DNA of 64,000 bases from the NCBI GenBank assembly GCA_035559995.1, contig DATMAM010000066.1, positions 97,164 through 161,163 on the forward strand, read 5' to 3'. This DNA comes from DATMAM01 sp035559995 (GTDB lineage Bacteria > Desulfobacterota > Binatia > UBA9968). The notes under the pieces are model-generated. The model was not told the DNA's origin and searched no databases. It saw only the letters and a program-made list of their open reading frames with translations. Made by a program: the position numbers and the translations under genes. Below, piece after piece: positions 34,415-41,990 of the stretch. Numbering within the stretch: position 1 is the stretch's first letter; each line of letters starts with the position of its first letter.

Positions 34415-34556
34415 CGCTCCATTGTAGCGAAATGGGGAGCGAGGGAAAGGGGAATACGGACCTGCGCGCTCCGGGCCGGCTTTTGTCTCGCGTTTCGAAT
34501 GTCGCTCTGGCACAATAGCAAACGGCGCTACAAAGCGCTCGCTTGAGATTGCCGTC

Positions 34557-35078
34557 ATGGAGCTACCGAGACAAGGTCCTCCGCCTCCGATTGAGCCGAA
34601 AGGGCTGTTTACCGGGGTGCAGTTTCGCCCCATCATTATCGGCGCCGTTGTCGACTATGTCGGAACGTCGATCGCGGTCATTCTTTACACGATGTTCTTT
34701 TACATGGGAGATGCGCTCGACAGCGGCATGTCGGAAGAGGCGGTTGAGAAGGCGTTTGAAAAAATGGTCGCCTCGCCGGAAGCGCTTCTCACCCTGTTTC
34801 TGATCGGCATGCTGGGCACGGTTCTCGGCGGCTATGTCGCCGGCCGCCTGGCCAGAGTCGAGGAGGTCAAACACGGCGCGCTTGTCGGCGCGGTCGCGCT
34901 CATCGTCGCCCTCGTTCAAGCCAGCGTGAGCGAGCCCAGCCCGGTCCCGGAGTGGTACAACATTCTGGGCTATATCCTGGCCATACCCGCGGGGGCCTTG
35001 GGCGGCTCGATCGCCCAGGGAAAAGGCAAGCCGCCGATTGTCGATGCGACCGCCGGGTCCCGGGGCCCGCGGTTCTAA
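34557..35078 (+). CDS. Four-helix integral membrane protein of unknown function
   Basis: The 173-residue protein has about four hydrophobic segments (IIIGAVVDYVGTSIAVILYTMFF, LLTLFLIGMLGTVLGGYVAG, GALVGAVALIVALVQ, ILGYILAIPAGALGGSIA). The GTVLGGYVAGRLA segment is glycine-rich, as in small transport or pore-like membrane proteins. No named family is recognised. It is divergent from the rhomboid protease. Confidence 0.7.
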   Translation: MELPRQGPPPPIEPKGLFTGVQFRPIIIGAVVDYVGTSIAVILYTMFFYMGDALDSGMSEEAVEKAFEKMVASPEALLTLFLIGMLGTVLGGYVAGRLARVEEVKHGALVGAVALIVALVQASVSEPSPVPEWYNILGYILAIPAGALGGSIAQGKGKPPIVDATAGSRGPRF

Positions 35079-35329
35079 AAGCAAAAAATTTTTGGCCCGC
35101 GTTTCCCGCGCGAGCGCCGCAGCCTACCGCTCGCCTCGAGACGCCGAGAGCCTGCGAAAGCGGTCCCCGTTCGCGGTAAGCCTTTCGGCGAAAACTCCTG
35201 CAAGGCAGCGGGCGCGCGTTGTTGATCGCGGCATTTTTTTCGGTTATTGGCTGCCTGTCGCGGCAAACTTTAGCGCGCAAATTTCTTTCGAAACGCCACA
35301 GCCAGCGTATAAACCGGAGGAGAAGACTT

Positions 35330-37582
35330 ATGGCCAGAGCAGAATCCGTGATCGGCGTTCCCGTCGCTCGAGTCGAAGGGGTAGAGAAAGTGAGCGGCAC
35401 GGCGCTCTACGCGGCGGACGTTCCGATGCCCGCCGCGCTGTGGGGAAAAATTCTCCGAAGCCCTTACCCGCACGCGCGCATCGTCGGCATCGACGCGACG
35501 GAGGCGCTCAAGGTCAGAGGGGTGCGCGCCGTGGTCACGGGCAAAGACGTGCCGGAGCGCTACCAGGGCAAGAGCATTCGCGACGTTCCGGTCCTCTGCT
35601 GGGACAAGGTTCGCTACGTCGGCGATCGCGTCGCCGCCGTCGCCGCTGAAACTCTCGGCGCCGCGGAAGAGGCGCTCGCGCGCATCCGGGTCGAGTACGA
35701 AGAGCTGCCGGCGGTGTTCGATCCGCTGAAGGCGATGGAGCCCGGCGCGCCAATCTTGCACGAGCATCCCGGCGCCTACGACGGCGCGCCCGAGGACATT
35801 CTCGTCAAAGACGTTCCGAACGTCTTGAACCGCCTGGTCTGGGGGAAAGGCGATGTCGAGCAGGGATTTCGCGCCTCCGATCTGGTGCTCGAGCACACGT
35901 TTCGCGTTCCGATCCATCATCAGGGATACATTGAGCCGCAGGCGTGCCTGATCGCGATCGAAGAGGACGGGACGATCCAGGCCTGGTCGTCGACCAAGAG
36001 TCCCTTCGGCACGCGCAACCAGCTGGCAAAGGCCATCGGAGTATCGCCAAGCCGAATTCGCGTTAACGCCGTCAACGTCGGCGGCGATTTCGGCGGTAAG
36101 AGCGGCGCGGGCGATCTCCCGATCGCGTACTTTCTCGCCGAGCGCGCCAAGCGCCCGGTGCGCATCGTTCTCAGCCACGCCGAGGAGCTGACGGCCGCCA
36201 ACCCCGACCATTTCACGATCGTGACCGTGCGCAGCGGAGTGAAGCGCGACGGGCGGCTGGTCGCGCGCTATCTGCGCGCGGTTCACGCCACGGGAGCGTA
36301 CGCCGGGATGAAGCCGGGTCGCGCGAGCATCGGCGGCGCCGGGACCGCGGGCCCGTACCGCATCGATCACACCTACATGGAGGCGCTTCAGGTTTACACG
36401 AACACGGTTCCTTCCGGCTTCTGGCGCGCGCCGGGAGCCATTCAAGCCGTTTTTGCGGTCGAATCGCACATGGATCTGATCGCGAAGGAATTGAAGATGG
36501 ACCCGGCGGAGTTCAGGCTGAAGAATATCATCGGCGAAGGCGAGGAGAACGCGCTCGGCCGAAGCTGGCGCGGCGTCAAGGCGCGCGAGACGTTGCAGGC
36601 GGCGCTCGCTGCCGCCGGCTGGAAAAAGCCGAAGCGCGGGCCTTACGTCGGCCGCGGCGTCGCGATGTACGAGCGGGGAACCGGCTCGGGAAAGGCGTGG
36701 ATCGTCCTGACGGCCGAGGCGGATGGAAGCCTGACCGTTTTTACCGTCAGCGGCGACCAGGGCACGGGGCTGCGCACCGTCTTGTGCCAGACCGTGGCGG
36801 CGGAGATGGGTGTTCCCGTGGAGAAGGTGCGCTGCCGGGTGGGCAACACTTCCGAGGTCCCGTACAACGTGGACATCGGTTTTGGCGGCAGCCGCTCGAC
36901 GAACATCGGCGGCCACGCCGCGATTCAGGCGTGTGCCGAGCTCTGCTCCAAGCTGATCCCGCACGCGGCCCGCATGCTGGGTTGTCCCGAGGCAAACGTC
37001 GTGTTCAAGGCCGGGCGCTTTTCGAACCGCGCAAGTCCGCGCCGCTCGCTTGCGGTGCGCGACGTCGTCGCGGCAACGGGCGGCCCGGTCACGGTGAGCG
37101 TCGAGCTCGAGGTTCCGAGAAAAGGCTCTTCGACATCTTTTGTCGCCCAGGTCGCCGAGGTCGAGGTCGACCCGGAGACAGGCAAGGTGAACCTAACCCG
37201 ATTCGTCACGGCGCACGACGTCGGCACGATCATCAACCCAAACGGCCATCAAGGCCAGATCGACGGCGGCGCCGTCATGGCCATCGGCGCTTCGTTGATG
37301 GAGGAGCTGGTTTGCGAGGACGGCAAAGTCCTGGCCCAGAGCTTCGCCGAGTACAAGCTGCCGACGATCGCCGACATTCCGGAGCTCAAGACCGTCTTGA
37401 TCCGCTCCGAAGGGGGTCCGGGTCCTTACGAGGCGAAGGGAATCGGCGAGCACGCCAACGTGAGCCCGCCGGCGGCGATCGCCAACGCCATCGACGACGC
37501 CGTCGGGGTGCGGTTGTTCGAGATTCCGATCACGGCGGAAAAGATATACGCGGCGCTCAAAAAGCGGCGGCAAGCCGCGTAG
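35330..37582 (+). CDS. Xanthine dehydrogenase/CO dehydrogenase family molybdopterin-binding subunit (CoxL-like)
   Basis: The 750-residue protein is a large molybdenum-hydroxylase subunit. Features are the N-terminal ald_Xan hammerhead domain (KVSGTALYAADVPMP), the cofactor motif GGDFGGKSG (about residue 251) and the C-terminal GPGPYEAKGIGEHANVSPPA containing the catalytic-glutamate region. ATG 35330 follows GGAGGAGAAG. The usual iron-sulfur and FAD subunits are not adjacent, so this is a lone large subunit. The CO-dehydrogenase active-site loop AYRCSFR is not present, so oxidation of an aldehyde or N-heterocycle is more likely than CO oxidation. Confidence 0.88.
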   Translation: MARAESVIGVPVARVEGVEKVSGTALYAADVPMPAALWGKILRSPYPHARIVGIDATEALKVRGVRAVVTGKDVPERYQGKSIRDVPVLCWDKVRYVGDRVAAVAAETLGAAEEALARIRVEYEELPAVFDPLKAMEPGAPILHEHPGAYDGAPEDILVKDVPNVLNRLVWGKGDVEQGFRASDLVLEHTFRVPIHHQGYIEPQACLIAIEEDGTIQAWSSTKSPFGTRNQLAKAIGVSPSRIRVNAVNVGGDFGGKSGAGDLPIAYFLAERAKRPVRIVLSHAEELTAANPDHFTIVTVRSGVKRDGRLVARYLRAVHATGAYAGMKPGRASIGGAGTAGPYRIDHTYMEALQVYTNTVPSGFWRAPGAIQAVFAVESHMDLIAKELKMDPAEFRLKNIIGEGEENALGRSWRGVKARETLQAALAAAGWKKPKRGPYVGRGVAMYERGTGSGKAWIVLTAEADGSLTVFTVSGDQGTGLRTVLCQTVAAEMGVPVEKVRCRVGNTSEVPYNVDIGFGGSRSTNIGGHAAIQACAELCSKLIPHAARMLGCPEANVVFKAGRFSNRASPRRSLAVRDVVAATGGPVTVSVELEVPRKGSSTSFVAQVAEVEVDPETGKVNLTRFVTAHDVGTIINPNGHQGQIDGGAVMAIGASLMEELVCEDGKVLAQSFAEYKLPTIADIPELKTVLIRSEGGPGPYEAKGIGEHANVSPPAAIANAIDDAVGVRLFEIPITAEKIYAALKKRRQAA

Positions 37583-37609
37583 GCATCGCGGTAGCGTGTA
37601 GCGCTCACG

Positions 37610-38569
37610 ATGGAATATCGCTTGCTCGGCAACTGTGGGGTTCGCGTTTCGGTGATCGGCCTCGGCACGAACCGGTTCGGTTCCGAAGCCGTGCCGCAGG
37701 CCGAGGTCGACCGCATGATTGACGCGGCCGCCGATCTCGGGATCAACTTCATCGACACCGCGGATAGCTACGGGGACGGCCGATCGGAGGAGATGATCGG
37801 CCAAGCTCTCAAGGGAAGATGGTCGCGGTTCGTCGTCGCGACGAAATTTTACTTTCCCACCGGCGGCGGTCCCAACGATCGGGGCGCGTCGCGCTACCAT
37901 ATGATGAACGCGCTCGACGCAAGCCTCAGGCGGCTCAAGAGCGATCACGTCGACCTCTACTATATTCACCGCTGGGACGAGAGCACGCCGATCGACGAGA
38001 CGCTGCGCGCGCTCGACGATGTCGTGCGCATGGGAAAGGTGCGCTACGTGGGCTGCTCCGCTTTCGCGGCGTGGCAGCTGGCGCACTCCTGCCTTCTGGC
38101 CGAGACGCGCGGCTGGAGCCGTCCGGTGGTCATTCAGGCCGCGTACAACATGCTCGAGCGCGGCGCCGAGCGCGAGCTTTTGCCTTACTGCCGGGCGCAC
38201 AACGTCGGGTTTGTTCCGTACTATCCCCTCGCCGGCGGCTTCTTGACGGGAAAATACAAGCCGGGCCAACCGCCGCCGCCGGGATCGCGCGGCGAGACGA
38301 GCAGGCAGGTGCGCCAGTTCATGAAGGAGCCCTTCTACCGGAAAATCGAGAAGCTGGGCGCGTGGGCGCAGGCGCGCTCGCGCGGCCTCAACGAGCTGGC
38401 GGAAGCGTGGCTGCTGGCGCAGCCGCGGGTCTGTTCGGTGATTTCCGGCGCCACGCGGCTCGAGCACGTTTTGAGCAATGCCAGGGCCGGCGATTGGGCG
38501 CTGACGGCGGAGGAGCTTAGAGAAATCGACTCGATTTTGAATTCCGGCGACACCATGCATAATTCTTGA
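37610..38569 (+). CDS. Aldo/keto reductase
   Basis: The 319-residue protein has the aldo/keto reductase tetrad Asp49, Tyr54 (NFIDTADSYGDG), Lys79 (VVATKF) and His120 (LYYIHRW), with the NADP-binding C-terminal part. It reduces carbonyl groups with NADPH. It lies 27 bases after the CoxL-like gene and may share its transcript, which would suit an aldehyde-processing pair. Its 3' end (38322-38539) is duplicated as a damaged copy at 42501-42721, on the far side of the toxin-antitoxin patch. Confidence 0.92.
   Translation: MEYRLLGNCGVRVSVIGLGTNRFGSEAVPQAEVDRMIDAAADLGINFIDTADSYGDGRSEEMIGQALKGRWSRFVVATKFYFPTGGGPNDRGASRYHMMNALDASLRRLKSDHVDLYYIHRWDESTPIDETLRALDDVVRMGKVRYVGCSAFAAWQLAHSCLLAETRGWSRPVVIQAAYNMLERGAERELLPYCRAHNVGFVPYYPLAGGFLTGKYKPGQPPPPGSRGETSRQVRQFMKEPFYRKIEKLGAWAQARSRGLNELAEAWLLAQPRVCSVISGATRLEHVLSNARAGDWALTAEELREIDSILNSGDTMHNS
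38322..38539 (+). repeat. Left copy of a ~220-bp direct repeat (intact, within the aldo/keto reductase gene)
   Basis: This segment is about 94% identical to 42501-42721 by eye. The left copy is in frame in the reductase gene. The right copy carries two small insertions that break the frame. The two copies bracket the accessory patch of about 4 kb. Confidence 0.9.
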
Positions 38570-38601
38570 CTTTGGGGGTTGGCCCGCCATAGCGTTGCCG
38601 C

Positions 38602-38805
38602 GTGGCAAGAATTGCGCGGATGGTGGTGCCAGGCCTACCGCGTCACCTCACTCAGCGGGGCAATCGCAGGCAGGAGACGTTTTTCTGGGAAGAAGACTAT
38701 GAAGAATACCTGCGTCTGATGGGGGAGGACGGTTTTGTTGGGCGGCTTGAGGGACTATTGGCTCGTACCCTGCGCCCCCAGAAGCCAGGGACAAAGGGGA
38801 GTTGA
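38602..38805 (+). pseudogene. RAYT (REP-associated IS200-like transposase) remnant with large internal deletion
   Basis: The frame reads MARIARMVVPGLPRHLTQRG then NRRQETFFWEEDYEEYLRLM, the well-known start of REP-associated tyrosine transposases. It passes directly into FVGRLEGLLARTLRPQKPG, which resembles their C-terminus. The middle of the protein, including the catalytic HUH histidines and tyrosine, is missing while the frame is kept. Only 67 codons remain of about 200 or more. It begins with GTG at 38602. A GGTGTCCCCGG-type sequence follows, as often seen beside these genes. Non-functional. Confidence 0.8.
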
Positions 38806-38819
38806 GCCGGAAATAAGTA

Positions 38820-39261
38820 TGGTGTCCCCGGATTTTGTCCCATCGCGGGCCAAAGCTCCGTCGAACAACGCGGGGTACGACTTGATCGGCATCCACCCCG
38901 ATCCACGCAGAAAAGGCCGCCAGATCCGAATCCAGGTCAAGAGTCGCGGCGCAACCGACAGCGACCGCGGCTTTCCGTGAAAGCCAGAACCTTCGACGCA
39001 GTCGATTGCCCGATCGTCGTTTTCCTTAATGTGGGCTACTTTTTCGGAAAAGCAAGGCGGTGACGCTGCAAGGACGGCGCGCGGGAGCCAGAGTTCTACA
39101 GGTTTCCGGTCTCATTCATTCAGTCAGACCATGATGCTCGCTCTTCCCGGGAAAAGGTGAGAATAGGAGGGTTGGACATCGAGAAATACAAGAATGAGGC
39201 TGGCTTTGAACAGATCGCCTCGGATTTTCGGATTTTCTACCCTGAAAAGGGACCGGAATGA
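38820..39261 (+). pseudogene. Frame-shifted nuclease-like gene (PD-(D/E)XK type) remnant
   Basis: Protein segments in three different frames line up as one former gene. They are AGYDLIGIHPDPRRKGRQIR with QVKSRGATDSDRGFP, then VKARTFDAVDCPIVVFLNVG with YFFGKARR, then EPEFYRFPVSFIQSDHDARS through DIEKYKNEAGFEQIASDF. The D...QVKSR pattern suits a PD-(D/E)XK-like fold. At least two frameshifts and a missing start make it non-functional. It directly precedes the first attC-like palindrome, so it looks like an old cassette gene. Confidence 0.72.
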
Positions 39262-39266
39262 GTCTC

Positions 39267-39328
39267 GTCTAACTCAACGGCTGCAGGCGACGCCAACAAA
39301 CGCGGCGCCTAAGCCGCGGGCGTTAGCC
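39267..39328 (+). other. attC-like integron cassette recombination site 1
   Basis: A 62-base imperfect palindrome begins GTCTAAC (R'' type) and ends GTTAGCC (R' core, GTTRRRY). Inner arms CGGCTGCAGGCG and CGCCTAAGCCG pair with an extra-helical base, as in attC folds. It lies between the decayed nuclease gene and the RelBE pair. Confidence 0.6.
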
Positions 39329-39383
39329 GCCCCGCAAAGAGCCGGCGGTGGCAGAGAACCTGTAAAGGTGGCATATTCGGACT

Positions 39384-39605
39384 ATGAGCAAATCAGCGCT
39401 AAACATACATGACCTGACTCCTGAGGAACGTCTGCGTCTAATCGAGGAGCTCTGGGACAGCCTTACGGAAAAGCCTGAGGCTGTTCCGCTGACGGACGCG
39501 CAGCGCGAGGAGCTTGACCGCCGGCTCGACGATCTCGAACGGTCGAGTCCAGCGGGCATTCCTTGGGATGACGTTCTGCAGCAGATCCGCTCTCGGCTTA
39601 GGTGA
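39384..39605 (+). CDS. Addiction-module antitoxin (RelB-like, TIGR02574 type)
   Basis: The 73-residue protein (DLTPEERLRLIEELWDSL...IPWDDVLQQIRSRLR) is the short helical antitoxin that pairs with ParE/RelE toxins. Its stop overlaps the toxin start, ensuring coupled translation. It should bind and block the toxin and repress its own promoter. It lies between attC-like sites 1 and 2, as a gene cassette would. Confidence 0.9.
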   Translation: MSKSALNIHDLTPEERLRLIEELWDSLTEKPEAVPLTDAQREELDRRLDDLERSSPAGIPWDDVLQQIRSRLR

Positions 39606-39895
39606 AGCCACCGATTTTTCGTCCCGCTGCCGCTGCGGATGTTGAAGATGCCTACCGGTGGTATGAAAGCCAACGCACGGGTCTTGGCGACGAGTTTCTC
39701 GCCGCGGTGTCTACCGTGGTTGAATCTTTGGCGGCGTACCCTGAAAGCTTTCCTGTTGTCTATCGGCAGACACGCCGTGCAAACTTGCGGCGGTTTCCCT
39801 ACGGCCTTTTCTACCGAATTATTGATGATCAGGTCGTAGTCGTGGCATGCATGCACGGACGCCGGCACCCACGACGATGGCAATCACGCAATTAA
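39602..39895 (+). CDS. Type II toxin of the RelE/ParE superfamily
   Basis: The 97-residue protein has the RelE/ParE pattern FRPAAAADVEDAYRWYESQR, then FPVVYRQTRRANLRRFPYGLFYRI and VVVVACMHGRRHPRRW. It starts with GTG inside the antitoxin stop. RelE members cut mRNA on the ribosome and ParE members poison gyrase. Sequence alone does not separate them here, although the C-terminal HGRRHPRRW is usual for the ParE-like group. The stop is followed within two bases by attC-like site 2. Confidence 0.9.
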   Translation: MKPPIFRPAAAADVEDAYRWYESQRTGLGDEFLAAVSTVVESLAAYPESFPVVYRQTRRANLRRFPYGLFYRIIDDQVVVVACMHGRRHPRRWQSRN

Positions 39896-39896
39896 T

Positions 39897-39956
39897 GGCT
39901 AACCATCGGGTTGAGAAGGACGCGGCGGCCCGCGCCTCTCACCCGGAGCGTTAGAC
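39897..39956 (+). other. attC-like integron cassette recombination site 2
   Basis: The 60-base element starts GGCTAAC and ends GTTAGAC (R' core). Arms CGGGTTGAG and CTCACCCG pair with one unpaired T. The centre AGGACGCGG/CCGCGCCT pairs with one unpaired A. Two bulged bases on one strand in an otherwise near-perfect palindrome is the hallmark of attC sites. This is the clearest site of the set. Confidence 0.75.
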
Positions 39957-39969
39957 AAATTTTGGCATG

Positions 39970-39998
39970 TGGCGAGCTATTACGGATGTCGTTATAAT
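39970..39998 (+). promoter_or_regulatory. Promoter of the HigBA-type cassette, near-leaderless
   Basis: A perfect TATAAT (39993-39998) lies 7 bases before the toxin GTG at 40006. The -35 region (about TGGCGA, 17 bases upstream) is weak. A start site 6-8 bases after the -10 would coincide with the GTG, so the toxin mRNA is probably leaderless. Confidence 0.55.
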
Positions 39999-40005
39999 TT
40001 GATTT

Positions 40006-40299
40006 GTGATACGGTCCTTTGCCGATCGCGGAACCGAAGACATATTCAACGGTGCCGATACGCGAGCGGCGCGCAGGACGTGTCCTAAATCCCTATGGCC
40101 GATCGCGTGGCGCAAGCTTGATCAGGTCAACCGCGCGCGCGACCTCTTGGACCTCGCGGTTCCACCCGGAAACCGGCTTGAACGGCTAAGGGGGAATCGA
40201 GTCGGCCAGTACAGTATTCGAATCAATGAGCAGTATCGCGTGTGCTTTCGCTGGGAGAATGGATATGCGGACCAAGTCGAAATCACGGACTATCACTGA
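40006..40299 (+). CDS. higB: HigB-type toxin (RelE superfamily)
   Basis: The 97-residue protein fits HigB/GraT toxins: IRSFADRGTEDIFNG at the N-terminus, WPIAWRKLDQVNRARDLLDL in the middle and GQYSIRINEQYRVCFRWENG with EITDYH at the end. These are ribosome-dependent mRNA interferases. The gene begins with GTG just after a TATAAT box and overlaps the antitoxin gene by 35 bases, in the toxin-first order typical of higBA. Confidence 0.92.
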   Translation: MIRSFADRGTEDIFNGADTRAARRTCPKSLWPIAWRKLDQVNRARDLLDLAVPPGNRLERLRGNRVGQYSIRINEQYRVCFRWENGYADQVEITDYH

Positions 40300-40651
40300 G
40301 AAGCGTCCACAACGTGGCAAATCGTCGCAGTCTCCTGTGGTGCGGCGACTGCCTACTAAGAGGCCTCCGACCCATCCCGGAGAGATGCTGCTCCAAGAGT
40401 TTCTGAAGCCTCTTGGGATCAGCCAGTCTGCGTTTGCGGCGCGCCTCGGGATCTCTTTCCCACGGTTAAATGAAATTATCCGAGGTAAACGCAGTATCAC
40501 ACCTGATACAGCGCTGCGACTGGCGCGCGTCTTACGGATGTCGGCGGATTTTTGGCTTGGATTGCAACAGGATTGGGAGCTGTGGCATGCCTTGCGGAGT
40601 AAGAAAGCCGCGGCAATCGCTCGGCTACAGCCGCTTCGTGACGTAAGCTGA
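40265..40651 (+). CDS. higA: HigA-type antitoxin with XRE helix-turn-helix
   Basis: The product has a basic N-terminal extension, then HPGEMLLQEFLKPLGISQSA and RLGISFPRLNEIIRGKRSIT, the XRE-type helix-turn-helix of HigA. RVLRMSADFWLGLQQDWELW is also diagnostic. The chosen ATG at 40265 gives 128 residues and overlaps the toxin gene. HigA neutralises HigB and represses the operon. It is followed 6 bases later by a GCCTAAC cassette-end motif. Confidence 0.92.
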   Translation: MRTKSKSRTITEKRPQRGKSSQSPVVRRLPTKRPPTHPGEMLLQEFLKPLGISQSAFAARLGISFPRLNEIIRGKRSITPDTALRLARVLRMSADFWLGLQQDWELWHALRSKKAAAIARLQPLRDVS

Positions 40652-40657
40652 AACATT

Positions 40658-40757
40658 GCCTAACAAACGGCTTGAGAGTGGCGCTCTCGGAATCGCGCAA
40701 CTCACCCTTGACGGCCGAGACGTCGAATCTTTAACTCCAGTGGTCGTTTGTGTAGCA
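40658..40757 (+). other. Degenerate attC-like site 3 (left half clear)
   Basis: GCCTAAC at 40658-40664 followed by AAACGGCTTGAG matches the left half of an attC site. A convincing R' partner is not visible before the next gene. Either the site is eroded or the right boundary has been lost. Confidence 0.3.
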
Positions 40758-40758
40758 T

Positions 40759-41007
40759 GTGATGCGTGAAGTTCACGCGATATTTCGAAACTTACGGAGC
40801 CGTCCGGTCACAGATGCCTGGATTCAGTTCGTCATTGCGCGTCCGATAAGGGAGGTGATCCAACAGGACGGTCGAATTCGTCGGTGGGCTGCGATCGCCG
40901 AAGCGGAGGGCAAATATTTGGGGGTTATTCTCCTTCCGATGGGAATCACAACTCGTTTTTTGACCGATCATTCACGCCATGAAGATCGAGTACTTTCAGG
41001 ATACTGA
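40759..41007 (+). pseudogene. Small protein of the DUF2283-partner type, apparently frame-shifted at its start
   Basis: The main frame encodes RSRPVTDAWIQFVIARPIRE followed by QQDGRIRRWAAIAEAEGKYL and GVILLPMG, which recalls a small family of proteins usually starting KFTRYF and encoded just before DUF2283 genes. Here KFTRYFETY appears in the +1 frame from GTG 40766, so a single-base shift near codon 9 separates the true start from the body. The C-terminal end also departs from what I remember of the family. It overlaps the DUF2283 gene by 29 bases. Confidence 0.5.
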
Positions 41008-41176
41008 CACGCTGTACATTGAGTTTCGCGCAGTCGAAGTTGCCGAAACCAAAGATCTCGATGAGAACACGATCCTTGACGTCAACCGGAATGGCAATAT
41101 CTGCGGCATCACCATTGAGCACGCCAGCGATCGAACCGACATTCCGACGTTTTCCTACGAGCAGATTACGGCCTAA
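40979..41176 (+). CDS. DUF2283 domain protein
   Basis: The 65-residue protein (MKIEYFQDTDTLYIEFRAVE, then TKDLDENTILDVNRNGNICG and ITIEHAS) is a typical DUF2283 protein, a small beta-rich domain often found in toxin-antitoxin-like pairs. It overlaps the upstream small gene. Its TAA stop lies within GCCTAAC of the next attC-like site, as is common for integron cassette genes. Confidence 0.88.
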   Translation: MKIEYFQDTDTLYIEFRAVEVAETKDLDENTILDVNRNGNICGITIEHASDRTDIPTFSYEQITA

Positions 41177-41331
41177 CCCGCCGCTTGAGCCGACGACGAG
41201 CGTCCTGCCGAGCTGAAAATTTTCTGCGGCAGGGGCTCAGCGGCATTGCGTTCGGCGACTACGGGCCATGGAACTGTTTCTTATCGTTTCACCAGTGCTC
41301 GGCGGCGGCCCGGTCAACACGGGCGTTAGGC
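41171..41331 (+). other. attC-like integron cassette recombination site 4
   Basis: GCCTAAC (41171) is followed by CCGCTTGAGCC, which pairs with GGCTCAGCGG (41234-41243) leaving one bulged T, and an inner CCTGCCG/CGGCAGG stem. A near-core GTTCGGC closes this at 41250-41256 (86 bases). A perfect complement of GCCTAAC, GTTAGGC, lies further out at 41325-41331. Either the shorter or the longer end could be the true site. Confidence 0.62.
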
Positions 41332-41334
41332 CGG

Positions 41335-41664
41335 TCAGGCAGCCCGAGAAGTGGAGATGATTCTGGAAAGCTCGCGATCTGAGGTTCCGAGAGCGATGAG
41401 AGATCGGATCAGCAGGTCCAGCGAAACCGATGGGTCACCCGCTTCCATCTTGGCGATGCGCGACTGGCTCGATTTGAGCAACTTTGCAAGGTCCGCTTGG
41501 GAGAGCCGATGCCGATGTCGGCGCTCTCGCAGACCTTCGGCGAGCCGTATCTTGAGTTCGATGTATGCGGACTCCTCGTTGGAAAGCCGGAGAAACTCCT
41601 TGACGCTTCCGATCTTCCAGCCTTTAGCTTTCAGGCGTCTTTTCTTTTCTTCACGCATTTTCAT
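41335..41664 (-). CDS. XRE-family antitoxin (HigA2-like)
   Basis: The 109-residue protein carries a helix-turn-helix in LRERRHRHRLSQADLAKLLK and SSQSRIAKMEAGDPS, with a basic N-terminus. It is encoded after, and overlaps by 14 bases, a Gp49-like toxin gene, the standard arrangement for HigB2/HigA2-type pairs. It is likely to bind the perfect palindrome inside the promoter upstream of the toxin gene. Its orientation is opposite to the other cassettes. Confidence 0.9.
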   Translation of the reverse strand: MKMREEKKRRLKAKGWKIGSVKEFLRLSNEESAYIELKIRLAEGLRERRHRHRLSQADLAKLLKSSQSRIAKMEAGDPSVSLDLLIRSLIALGTSDRELSRIISTSRAA

Positions 41665-41983
41665 ACTCCTTAAGTCGTCTTTTGCAAGCTTGAATGACAG
41701 CTCGCGGTGTCTTCGAGGTTTTTTTACTGAAGACCTCCAAGATCACGATGGCATCCGAATCGATTCGGTGCACAATGCGCCACGTGGCGTCGGCGTCGTT
41801 GATGCGCAACTCGTGGCACCGCGGCCCAATGGTCGGCATAGGCCTGGAGTGCGGCATTCCAAGCATCTCGCCCCTCTGCAACCGTCGCAGCAGATATCCT
41901 GCCTCCACTCTGGCAGCTTGGGAGAAAGGTGGGGTTTTGATTTCTCCGTGCAACCAGACAAGCGGTTTGTCGCTTGGGCTCAC
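41651..41983 (-). CDS. Phage-derived Gp49-like / HigB2-type toxin (DUF891)
   Basis: The 110-residue protein (VWLHGEIKTPPFSQAARVEA, GYLLRRLQRGEML, PMPTIGPRCHELRI, WRIVHRIDSDAIVILEVFSK) is a DUF891 RelE-superfamily toxin. It starts with GTG at 41983, about 8 bases after a -10 box, so its mRNA is probably leaderless. It precedes the XRE antitoxin gene. The family cleaves mRNA. Confidence 0.9.
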   Translation of the reverse strand: MSPSDKPLVWLHGEIKTPPFSQAARVEAGYLLRRLQRGEMLGMPHSRPMPTIGPRCHELRINDADATWRIVHRIDSDAIVILEVFSKKTSKTPRAVIQACKRRLKEYENA

Positions 41984-41990
41984 CGGCGAG

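Noticed and set aside
34501..34530. Sigma-54 promoter before the four-helix membrane protein
   Set aside because: TGGCAC is present, but the GC element at the required spacing is not.
34563..35084. 173-codon minus-strand ORF mirroring the membrane protein gene
   Set aside because: Same length by coincidence of frame. It lacks hydrophobic or domain structure, whereas the plus-strand protein has four convincing helices.
38970..38985. UGA in the nuclease-like fragment as a third selenocysteine
   Set aside because: Continuation of the protein is in another frame, so this is a frameshift, and no hairpin follows.
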